Positions 1 to 6,689 of a DNA stretch of 9,530 nucleotides are shown piece by piece (the stretch's first letter is position 1; every line of letters begins with the position of its first letter). The DNA comes from a bacterium (lineage in GTDB: Bacteria > Bacillota > Clostridia > Oscillospirales > Acutalibacteraceae). The translations under genes were made by a program, and so were the position numbers. The stretch spans positions 1 to 9,530 of the forward strand of contig SFWF01000055.1 in NCBI GenBank assembly GCA_004560045.1, given 5' to 3'. The notes under the pieces were generated by a model. The model made no database searches. It worked only from the letters and a program-made list of their open reading frames with translations, and had not been told where the DNA came from.

Positions 1-112
1 TTCTCGAAGCCGACAAACCGAAGAAATACTTTGTGTCTTTCAAGGTTTGAGGCAAAGAGGCAGGACTAATTTTTGTTCCAAAACCAATTTGTCCTTAAGG
101 GTACGGTCCGAA
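1..112 (+). repeat. Left arm of 112-bp inverted repeat
   Basis: This segment aligns without gaps to the reverse complement of 9259-9370, with only four mismatches (positions 56, 67, 99 and 100). Position p pairs with 9371-p. Inside it, 63-71 and 86-94 form an imperfect hairpin that is perfect in the right copy. The window starts inside the repeat, so its true left end is unknown. A frame open through the right copy is stopped by TAA at 67-69 here, so the repeat is probably noncoding. It resembles a dispersed intergenic or MITE-like element, but I recognise no named family. There is no transposase nearby. Confidence 0.9.
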
Positions 113-141
113 AGCTTTTGTTTTTTATATATTATACATAA

Positions 142-198
142 AGCGATATGATAAAGACCCTCTCCCTTGCCTTAGAACTTTTAGGAATTGAAAACTAA
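142..198 (+). pseudogene. Possible C-terminal gene remnant, 18 codons
   Basis: A short plus-strand frame reads SDMIKTLSLALELLGIEN and then stops at 196-198. An in-frame TAA lies directly upstream at 139-141. The stop sits 6 nt before a strong terminator hairpin, which is where the end of a real gene would be. The 5' part would have been lost where the left repeat now lies. No ribosome site precedes the internal ATG at 148, so an intact tiny gene is unlikely. Positions 141-163 match aroB 2405-2427 at 22 of 23 bases, which may be chance or a shared short motif. Chance reading of noncoding DNA is the main alternative. Confidence 0.2.
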
Positions 199-204
199 TA
201 GAAA

Positions 205-254
205 AAACGGCTACGATAAGCCTTCTCTTTGGATGAGGCTTATCGTAGCCGTTT
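205..254. terminator. Bidirectional intrinsic terminator after the LRR gene
   Basis: A perfect 19-bp stem (205-223 with 236-254) encloses a 12-nt loop. It is flanked by a T-rich run at 252-261 on the plus strand, and by A's at 202-207 that give a U-run on the minus strand. It lies 28 nt beyond the stop of the minus-strand LRR gene and is its probable terminator. The symmetric runs mean it could also stop plus-strand transcription arriving from the left. Confidence 0.9.
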
Positions 255-282
255 GTTTTTTGTGAAACTTAGAGTATCTTTA

Positions 283-2019
283 CTATTCTTTTTTGCTCTT
301 TTTCTTAAGCAAAATTACGATAACCGCCGCGACGAGGACAAGACCTGCTCCCGAAAGGATCCATATAACTATTCCGCTTTGATCGGGGGCAGAGGAATCT
401 GAATCCTCTTCTGAGGGAGGCTGCTCGGGAAGCTCTATTGCCTCAAACTTTATACCCGTATCCTTCGCAAGCTTTTCGACCTTCGAGCCCTTACCTCCGC
501 GAATAAGCTCGACCTTATAGGGATCGTCGTCCGAGTCAAGACCGTAAAGATACCGACACCAATTCTCGTCAAATTCGGTATTCATACCGAGAACGGTTAC
601 GGTGTCGAGATAAAAGCAGTTTGAAAAGGCGTGTGCGCCAACCGTTTTAAGTCCTGCGGGAAGGGTGACCGAATGTATCGATTTACAGCCGTTAAACGCA
701 CCGGCTCCTATCCCGACGAGACTTTCGGGAAGGGTCACGCTTTTAATTTTGTTGTTATTCGAAAAGACGTAGTTGGCTATTACCCTTGTGCCTTCCTTTA
801 CAGTAATATCTCCTGCTATTTCCTCGCTTGCCGCAATAAGGCAGTTGTCTACGTAAAGGAGACCATCCTCTCGGGGCCCGTAGTTATAAAGGTGGGTATC
901 GCGGAAGGCGTGACTTCCTATTTCGGTAATTCCCTTGCCGAGGCTGACCTCCTTTAGTCCCCGCCAACCCGAAAACGCGCTGTTTTTGATGACCTTAACG
1001 CTGTCGGGAAGGGTAAGTGAAGTTGTGCCGTAGTGTTTGGAGAAAACGTCTCCCGGGATATAGGTGACCCCGTCCTTTATCCTGACCTTTTCGGGCAGGG
1101 GAAGATCGGAACCGACAATAAAGTTTCCAAGGTATAAAACTCCGTCGGTATAATTTTTTCGGTCGTCCTTGAAGGCAGTGCCGTCGACGGCGGTTGTAGC
1201 TACCTCTTCTACTGCGTTGCCGATATTTATTTCCTTAAGGGATGTACAGCCACTGAAGAGACCGTAGCTTATAACCGTAAGACTGTCGGGGAGGGTTATC
1301 TTTTTCATGGCGGTACAGCCGCCGAAGGCGTAGGCCCCAAGCTCCGAAAGTCCCTCGGGAAGAGAGACCTTTTTAAGAGCGGCACAACCCGAAAAGGCCC
1401 TTGCGCCTATTTTCGAAAGACCTTTTGGCAGAGTAATATTTTCGAGGGCAGTACAGTCCATAAAACACTCGGCTCCTATTTCGGAAACCGCCTTTACGGA
1501 GACCTCCTTAAGGGCGGCGCAACCTTCAAAGGCCGAGCTTCCGATGCTTTTTACAGAGGGTATCTCGACCACTTTAAGGGAGCTGCAGTTTGCAAAGGCT
1601 CCGATCTCGATATTTTCTACCGAGCTTGGCAGGCTGACGCTTTCAAGAGAGGTACAGCCCGTAAAGGCGTAATGCTTTATTTCCTTTATGTTTTTTCCGA
1701 AAACTATCTTCTTTAGGTTTATACAGTCTGAAAAGCAGGCCGCGGAAATCTCGGCAAGACCGTCGGGCAGATGAACTTCGACTATTTCGGTGCGTTTTAG
1801 AATGGCTCTGCCGCTTATATCGGTGACCGTTTTTCCGTCGATTTTTTCGGGAACTTTAAGAATTCCGTTTTCGGGGATTTCTATGGATGTGATGGTTATA
1901 CCGCTTGAGTTTTCGGTATATTCGAGGCGGTCCGTCCCCTGCGCCAAAGCATTACTGCCAAAAAGCAGAGGCGTACTGACGAGGATAAGGGTAAGTAGCA
2001 GGGCAATGGTTTTTTTCAT
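283..2019 (-). CDS. Secreted, membrane-anchored BspA-type leucine-rich-repeat protein
   Basis: This is a predicted surface protein of 578 aa. Residues 1-28 form a signal peptide (MKKT, hydrophobic core, ending near ALAQG). About 14 LRR_5 (BspA-like) repeats of roughly 23 residues follow, with the core I..AF.GC..L..V.LP. They fall in two blocks, about residues 85-280 and 318-475. The spacer and the second block carry two DGVLY/DGLLY segments (near 292 and 386) typical of such proteins. An acidic, Pro/Ser-rich linker (530-548) precedes a transmembrane helix (549-571) and a KKKSKKE tail, so the repeats should face outward. There is no LPXTG motif. The start is the ATG at 2019, 8 nt from an AGGAGG site (2028-2033). 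Extending the frame upstream to 2082 would run through the promoter. Family members bind host or microbial surfaces, but the ligand here cannot be told. Confidence 0.88.
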   Translation of the reverse strand: MKKTIALLLTLILVSTPLLFGSNALAQGTDRLEYTENSSGITITSIEIPENGILKVPEKIDGKTVTDISGRAILKRTEIVEVHLPDGLAEISAACFSDCINLKKIVFGKNIKEIKHYAFTGCTSLESVSLPSSVENIEIGAFANCSSLKVVEIPSVKSIGSSAFEGCAALKEVSVKAVSEIGAECFMDCTALENITLPKGLSKIGARAFSGCAALKKVSLPEGLSELGAYAFGGCTAMKKITLPDSLTVISYGLFSGCTSLKEINIGNAVEEVATTAVDGTAFKDDRKNYTDGVLYLGNFIVGSDLPLPEKVRIKDGVTYIPGDVFSKHYGTTSLTLPDSVKVIKNSAFSGWRGLKEVSLGKGITEIGSHAFRDTHLYNYGPREDGLLYVDNCLIAASEEIAGDITVKEGTRVIANYVFSNNNKIKSVTLPESLVGIGAGAFNGCKSIHSVTLPAGLKTVGAHAFSNCFYLDTVTVLGMNTEFDENWCRYLYGLDSDDDPYKVELIRGGKGSKVEKLAKDTGIKFEAIELPEQPPSEEDSDSSAPDQSGIVIWILSGAGLVLVAAVIVILLKKKSKKE

Positions 2020-2027
2020 AGGGTCGA

Positions 2028-2033
2028 CCTCCT
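2028..2033 (-). promoter_or_regulatory. Ribosome binding site fixing the LRR protein start
   Basis: On the minus strand this reads AGGAGG, 8 nt before the ATG at 2019. It is the only good Shine-Dalgarno site in the region. It decides the start of the LRR gene against a longer in-frame extension lacking a signal peptide at its N-terminus. Confidence 0.85.
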
Positions 2034-2049
2034 TTAGTTTTCTGTTATA

Positions 2050-2079
2050 ATTATACCATAATCGTATGTCTCTTGTATA
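2050..2079 (-). promoter_or_regulatory. Sigma-A-type promoter of the LRR gene
   Basis: On the minus strand, a perfect TATAAT (2050-2055) is preceded by an extended -10 TGG. A TATACA -35 (2074-2079, 4 of 6 to consensus) lies 18 bp upstream. Transcription would begin about 25 nt before the ATG at 2019, leaving no room for a long leader. No operator palindrome is evident. Confidence 0.65.
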
Positions 2080-2102
2080 CATAATTATTTTGGCTCAGGT
2101 TA

Positions 2103-2131
2103 TTGCAATTAGAGAAATTTTGTGATAAAAT
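2103..2131 (+). promoter_or_regulatory. Sigma-A-type promoter of the aro operon
   Basis: TTGCAA (2103-2108) and TAAAAT (2126-2131) are separated by exactly 17 bp, with an extended -10 TGA just before the -10 box. The start site would fall near 2138, about 25 nt upstream of the aroB ATG. The leader is too short for a T-box, riboswitch or attenuator, so any control should act on the promoter or on the enzymes. The promoter is divergent from that of the LRR gene, with the two -35 boxes about 23 bp apart. Confidence 0.65.
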
Positions 2132-2162
2132 AATCTGTAATATTGTTTTACGGTGGGATATT

Positions 2163-3221
2163 ATGCGAAAAATTACCGTTTCGGGTCAAAAGGGCTACGA
2201 AATTCTTATAAGCGATAATATTTTAGCCTCCTGCGGCGAGTATATCAGAAAGGTGACCTCGGCCAAAAAGGCCCTTATAATTTCGGACACCAACGTTTAC
2301 CCCCTCTACGGAGACGGGGTAAGCGCTTCCCTCAGAGATAACGGCTTCGAGGTATCACACTTTGCTTTTCCTGCGGGAGAGGCCTCAAAGACCCTCGATA
2401 CCGTAAGCGATATGATAAAGGCCCTCTGTGAGGCTCAGCTTACCCGAACCGATATCGTCGTTGCTTTAGGCGGCGGTGTTACGGGAGATATGGCAGGCTT
2501 CGCCTCGGCAATATACCTTCGCGGAATCGACTTCGTTCAGATCCCCACCTCCCTTCTTTCTCAGGTCGACTCTTCGGTAGGAGGAAAGACGGGCTGTGAC
2601 CTGTCCTTCGGAAAAAACCTTATCGGCGCGTTTCATAACCCCCTCCTCGTCCTTATCGACCCCGAGACCCTAAAGACCCTTCCCGTCCGCTATAAAAACG
2701 ACGGCATCGGCGAGATTATAAAATGCGGCTGTATCCGTTCGGCCTCCCTTTTTAATAAGCTCGAAAGGGCCGAAGACTTCGACAGCATAACCGAGGACGC
2801 TATTTTTGAATGTGTCGATATAAAGCGGGTAGTGGTGGAAAACGATTTTACCGAAAAAGGCGAGAGAATGCTTCTCAATTTCGGTCACACCCTCGCTCAC
2901 GCCATCGAAAAATACGAAAACTATATAGGTCTTGCTCACGGCGAAGCGGTAGGCGTGGGAATGGCCGTAATAACCAAGGCCTCCGAAAAGGCCGGCTACA
3001 CCGAAAAGGGAACTGCCGAAAGAATAGAAAGGCTTCTTGAAAAATTCGGCCTGCCGACCAAAACTGCCGCCCCGATAGATAAGCTTTGCGAAATAATGCT
3101 TCACGATAAAAAGCGCCGCGCGAATTCAATAAATTTAGTGCTTCTGAAAAATATCGGCGACTCCTTTACCGAAGGCTACCCCACCGAATCCCTTACCGCC
3201 TTTTTCTCGGAGGGAATGTGA
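2163..3221 (+). CDS. aroB: 3-dehydroquinate synthase
   Basis: This enzyme converts DAHP to 3-dehydroquinate, the second step of the shikimate pathway, using NAD and a divalent metal in the cytoplasm. The 352-aa length is normal. The nucleotide-binding GGGVTGD lies at 103-109, followed by QIPTSLLSQVDSSVGGKTG (127-144). The metal ligands are E184 (GIGEIIK), H242 (NFGHTLAHA) and H259 (AHGEAVGVGM), with catalytic H246. I chose the ATG at 2163, which follows a weak GGTGGGA ribosome site. The frame stays open to a TTG at 2103, but that would lie in the promoter. It is the first gene of the aro block, and its TGA shares one base with the aroA ATG. All key residues are present. Confidence 0.96.
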   Translation: MRKITVSGQKGYEILISDNILASCGEYIRKVTSAKKALIISDTNVYPLYGDGVSASLRDNGFEVSHFAFPAGEASKTLDTVSDMIKALCEAQLTRTDIVVALGGGVTGDMAGFASAIYLRGIDFVQIPTSLLSQVDSSVGGKTGCDLSFGKNLIGAFHNPLLVLIDPETLKTLPVRYKNDGIGEIIKCGCIRSASLFNKLERAEDFDSITEDAIFECVDIKRVVVENDFTEKGERMLLNFGHTLAHAIEKYENYIGLAHGEAVGVGMAVITKASEKAGYTEKGTAERIERLLEKFGLPTKTAAPIDKLCEIMLHDKKRRANSINLVLLKNIGDSFTEGYPTESLTAFFSEGM

Positions 3222-4462
3222 TGGATATAAAGATAATTCCTTCCTCCCTTTCGGGTGAGATAAACGTCCCCCCCTCAAAATCCGCCGCTCACAGAGCCCT
3301 TATCTGTGCCGCGCTTTCCGAAGGGGTAAGCCGCGTAGAGCCCTACTGTACCTCTAAGGACATTAAGGCCACCGCCGCCTGCCTTCGGGCCCTCGGTATG
3401 AAGATAGAGGAGGACGAAAAGGGCTATACGGTAGGAAAAGGGGAAGTAAAACTCGGCGGAACCCTGAATTTTAATGAATCGGGCTCCACCGCACGCTTTC
3501 TGCTTCCCGTTGCCGCCGCCCTCGGTGCGGATATAACCGCGGTAGGTCAGGGACGGCTTCCCGAAAGACCTATGAAGGTGCTGACCGACCTTCTCCGTCA
3601 GCACGGGGTAGAGGTGTCAAGCGATAACCTCCCAATAACCCTTAAGGGTAAAATGACGGCAGGAGAATTTGCCCTGCCGGGTAATATCAGCTCGCAGTAC
3701 ATAAGCGGTCTTATGCTTGCCGCCCCGCTGCTTGACGGCGATACCGAAATAATCCCCACAACCGGGTTAGAATCGGTCGGCTATATCGATATGACGGTAG
3801 AGGCCATGAAGGGTCAGGGGGTAGAGGTAAAAGAGACCGAAAAGGGCTGGAAAATTTCATCAGACGATAGTTATAAGCCCCGCGATATAAAAACAGAGGG
3901 CGACTGGTCGCAGGTTGCCTTCTTTATGTCGGCCGCCGCAATAGGCGGAGATATAAAGGTTCACGGTCTCAGCTTCGCATCCCGTCAGGGGGATATGGCC
4001 GCTCTCGACGTTTTCGCCGCCTTTGGTGCGAATATATCCATAGAAGGGGACGTTTTGCATATAAGAAAGGGCGACCTTCGCGGAATTGAGGTAAATGCCG
4101 CCGATATTCCCGATATGGTTCCCGCAATTGCCGCAACCGCCGCCTTCGCAAGGGGCAAAACGGTTATTCATTCGGCCGAGAGACTAAGAATAAAAGAAAG
4201 CGACCGAATTAAAACCACCCTCGCCGCCCTGACGGCTTTGGGCATCAAAACCGAGGAACGACCCGACGGAATGATAATCTACGGAGGAAAACCGAAGGGC
4301 GGTTTTATAGACGGCGCAAACGACCACAGAATAGTAATGGCATTTTCGGTAGCCGCCGCCTTTGCCGAGGGCGAAAGCGTGATAAGCGGCGCCGAGGCCA
4401 TAAATAAATCATATCCCGAATTTTTTGAGGATTTTAAAAAGCTTGGAGGAAAAATACAGTGA
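3221..4462 (+). CDS. aroA: EPSP synthase (3-phosphoshikimate 1-carboxyvinyltransferase)
   Basis: It joins shikimate-3-phosphate and PEP to give EPSP. The 413 aa span the two-domain fold. Recognisable residues are K20, S21 and R25 (PPSKSAAHR), ESGSTARF (86-93), RPM (116-118), SSQY with Q159, catalytic D297, K325/E326 and R329 in RLRIKESDR, NDHR (367-370) and K397. The PEP-site loop differs from the classical LGNAGTAMRP: matching R92 to E. coli R100 puts Ser at the T97 position and Phe at the P101 position. The ATG at 3221 overlaps the aroB stop (TGATG) and has GGAGGG at 3209-3214 six nt upstream. A GTG at 3218 is a less likely start. MurA was considered, but RLRIKESDR, NDHR and the aro context fit EPSP synthase. 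Confidence 0.95.
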   Translation: MDIKIIPSSLSGEINVPPSKSAAHRALICAALSEGVSRVEPYCTSKDIKATAACLRALGMKIEEDEKGYTVGKGEVKLGGTLNFNESGSTARFLLPVAAALGADITAVGQGRLPERPMKVLTDLLRQHGVEVSSDNLPITLKGKMTAGEFALPGNISSQYISGLMLAAPLLDGDTEIIPTTGLESVGYIDMTVEAMKGQGVEVKETEKGWKISSDDSYKPRDIKTEGDWSQVAFFMSAAAIGGDIKVHGLSFASRQGDMAALDVFAAFGANISIEGDVLHIRKGDLRGIEVNAADIPDMVPAIAATAAFARGKTVIHSAERLRIKESDRIKTTLAALTALGIKTEERPDGMIIYGGKPKGGFIDGANDHRIVMAFSVAAAFAEGESVISGAEAINKSYPEFFEDFKKLGGKIQ

Positions 4463-5550
4463 GATCGAGCGTAGGCTCAAGGGTAAGACTGACCGTTTTC
4501 GGCGAAAGCCACGGACCTGCAGTAGGCTGTGTGCTTGAGGGTCTGCCCGCAGGTCACAAAATTGATATGGAAATGCTGGCGGAGCAGATGTCCCGCCGTG
4601 CCCCGGGAAAGGACAAGACGGCTACCACACGCAGAGAAGCCGACGAGCCCGAGATACTTTCGGGAGTTCTTGACGGAGTTACCACGGGAGCGCCCCTTGC
4701 TCTTATTATCCGTAACGGCGATACCCGTTCGCATAACTACGATAATTTAAAAATTCAGCCCCGACCAAATCATTCCGACTATGCCGCGTGGGTGAAATTC
4801 GGCGGCTTTAACGACGTTCGCGGCGGCGGTCACTTCTCCGCCCGTCTTACCGCCCCCATAGTTGCCGCAGGAGCTATCTGCAAAAGCATCCTCGCCGAAA
4901 AGGGAATAACCGTCGGCGGTCATATAAGCGGTATCGGCCCCGTGGACGATACCCCCTTCGACCCCGTAGGGATAAGCGCAGAGGAGCTTAAAGCCTTAAA
5001 CGCTAAGCTTTTCGCCCTTAACGACCCCGAAAAGGAGGAAGCTATGCGGGCCGAGGTAGAAGCGGCAAGAATGGACTGCGACTCGGTAGGCGGCTCGGTA
5101 GAGCTTGCGGCGGTAGGCCTTCCCGCAGGGGTAGGAAACCCAATGTTCTACGGTGTCGAAAACGTTATAGCACAGGTGCTTTACGGTGTACCTGCCGTAA
5201 AATCTATCTCCTTCGGAGCGGGTGCCGACTTTTCCCGAATGAGGGGAAGCGAGGCCAACGATCAGATGTACGTCGACGAAAACGGAAAGGTAAAATGCCT
5301 TACCAATAACTGCGGCGGAATTACGGGGGGAATAACCAACGGAATGCCTCTGATAGTTAAGGTAAACCTTAAGCCGACTCCGTCGATCTCGAAGCCACAG
5401 CAGACGGTGGATCTTGAAAAAATGGAAAATTCAACCCTCAAAATCGTAGGCCGTCACGACCCCTGCATCGTGCCCAGAGCCCTTGCGGCCCTTGAAGCGG
5501 CGCTTTGTATCGGCCTTACCGACCTTTTAGCGGAGGACGGAAAATTATGA
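4459..5550 (+). CDS. aroC: Chorismate synthase
   Basis: It removes phosphate from EPSP to form chorismate and needs reduced FMN. The 363-aa protein has FGESHGPAVG with catalytic H18, RRAPGKDKTATTRREAD (46-62), QPRPNHSDYA with the second catalytic H105, and the C-terminal signature GRHDPCIVPRA. The segment usually read as RGGGRSSARETA is RGGGHFSARLTAP here (121-133), a variant I associate with some Firmicutes. Translation starts at GTG 4459, inside the aroA stop (GTGA, 4-nt overlap). GGAGGA at 4445-4450 is 8 nt upstream, and the N-terminus aligns with the family. Its tail overlaps pheA by 4 nt, so translation is probably coupled on both sides. Confidence 0.96.
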   Translation: MRSSVGSRVRLTVFGESHGPAVGCVLEGLPAGHKIDMEMLAEQMSRRAPGKDKTATTRREADEPEILSGVLDGVTTGAPLALIIRNGDTRSHNYDNLKIQPRPNHSDYAAWVKFGGFNDVRGGGHFSARLTAPIVAAGAICKSILAEKGITVGGHISGIGPVDDTPFDPVGISAEELKALNAKLFALNDPEKEEAMRAEVEAARMDCDSVGGSVELAAVGLPAGVGNPMFYGVENVIAQVLYGVPAVKSISFGAGADFSRMRGSEANDQMYVDENGKVKCLTNNCGGITGGITNGMPLIVKVNLKPTPSISKPQQTVDLEKMENSTLKIVGRHDPCIVPRALAALEAALCIGLTDLLAEDGKL

Positions 5551-6680
5551 GCTTAGACGAAATAAGAACGGAAATAGATAAAATAGACAAAGAGCTTGTG
5601 TCGCTGCTGAAGGCCCGAATGAACTGCTCCATAAAGGTGGCCGAAATTAAAAAGGCCGAAGGCCTTCCCATCTACCACCCCGGCCGTGAGCAGGCCATTC
5701 TCGATAAGGTCTGCGATATGGGGGGCGAGTTCGGAAGCTATATCTCTGCCATATACCGCGAGATTATGGGAGTTTCCAAGGAGGCTCAGCAGGTCGAGAT
5801 TACCCCTGCAGGCGACCTCGCGGGAAGAATAGTAAACGCCAAGGACGGAATCAAGGAAAACGTCACGGTAGCCTGTCAGGGAGTTGCGGGCGCCTTCGGC
5901 AATATAGCCGCGAAAAATCTCCACAAAACGGGCAACATAAAATACTACGATACCTTTGAAGAGGTCTTTGAGGCGGTCGAGAGGGACGAAGCGGTCTACG
6001 GAGTAGTCCCCGTCGAAAACTCCAACGCAGGCTCGGTTATGGAGGTTTACGACCTTATACTGAAGTACAGGTTCTACATAGTCTCTGCCGCAGAGCTTGC
6101 CGTAAACGAAAATCTTTTAGGTCTCCCCAGCGCCAAACTGACCGATATTAAAACGGTATATTCTCATCCCCAGGCTCTTGCTCAGTCGGACGAGTTTATA
6201 AAGGGGCACGGAATAACCCCGATTCAGTATCCGAATACCGCCATGGCGGCAAAATACGTGTCGGAGCTCGGTGACAAATCGGTAGCCGCCGTCGGCTCCG
6301 CCCTTGCGGGAAGTCTTTACGGACTTGAGGTCATCGCCCCCGATATTCAGTCTGTAAAGCATAACTGCACGAGGTTTATAACCATCTCGAAGCAGCTTAT
6401 CATCCCCGACGAAGCAAATAAGGTAAGCGTGGTCTTCTCAGTGCCCCATAGTGTCGGCGCGCTGAACAGAGTATTAAACCGCTTCTGCGTAAACGGACTG
6501 AACCTTACGAAAATCGAATCCCGCGCGGCGAGAAACGGAAATTTCGATTACGTTTTCTACCTCGACTTCGCAGGAACCTTAAACGACAGAAAAACAATAG
6601 CGCTCATCTCCTCCCTTGCCGACGAGCTACCCGATTTTACCTTCCTCGGCAACTACAGAGAAGAAGCAATTAAGGAATAG
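5547..6680 (+). CDS. pheA: Bifunctional chorismate mutase / prephenate dehydratase (P-protein)
   Basis: It turns chorismate into prephenate and then phenylpyruvate, the phenylalanine branch. Residues 1-85 are an AroQ-type chorismate mutase (R7, R24, K35/K36, R47-E48 and Q81/Q82 in expected places). Residues 105-282 are the prephenate dehydratase, with QGVAGAF near the start, VVPVENSNAGSVMEVYDL and the catalytic NCTRF (273-277). Residues 293-372 are an ACT domain (GALNRVL, then TKIESRA in place of the common ESRP), where phenylalanine would exert feedback inhibition. The start is the ATG at 5547, within the aroC stop (ATGA), with GGAGGA at 5532-5537. An in-frame extension to 5505 would run inside aroC and lacks a ribosome site. 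The 377-aa length fits the family. Confidence 0.94.
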   Translation: MSLDEIRTEIDKIDKELVSLLKARMNCSIKVAEIKKAEGLPIYHPGREQAILDKVCDMGGEFGSYISAIYREIMGVSKEAQQVEITPAGDLAGRIVNAKDGIKENVTVACQGVAGAFGNIAAKNLHKTGNIKYYDTFEEVFEAVERDEAVYGVVPVENSNAGSVMEVYDLILKYRFYIVSAAELAVNENLLGLPSAKLTDIKTVYSHPQALAQSDEFIKGHGITPIQYPNTAMAAKYVSELGDKSVAAVGSALAGSLYGLEVIAPDIQSVKHNCTRFITISKQLIIPDEANKVSVVFSVPHSVGALNRVLNRFCVNGLNLTKIESRAARNGNFDYVFYLDFAGTLNDRKTIALISSLADELPDFTFLGNYREEAIKE

Positions 6681-6689
6681 GTGATTAAA

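Noticed and set aside
148..254. Leader peptide (16 codons) followed by a terminator, as in an attenuator
   Set aside because: No ribosome site precedes the ATG at 148, there is no alternative anti-terminator pairing, and no plus-strand gene follows. The next gene runs in the opposite direction.
631..957. Plus-strand open frame of 108 codons inside the LRR gene
   Set aside because: It is a shadow frame opposite a clear repeat-containing protein, with no ribosome site. The same reasoning removes the antisense frames inside aroB, aroA, aroC, pheA and proS, including the 321-codon frame opposite pheA-proS.
2020..2162. Possible T-box, riboswitch or tryptophan-type attenuator before aroB
   Set aside because: The predicted leader is only about 25 nt and the region has no terminator hairpin or T-box-like element.
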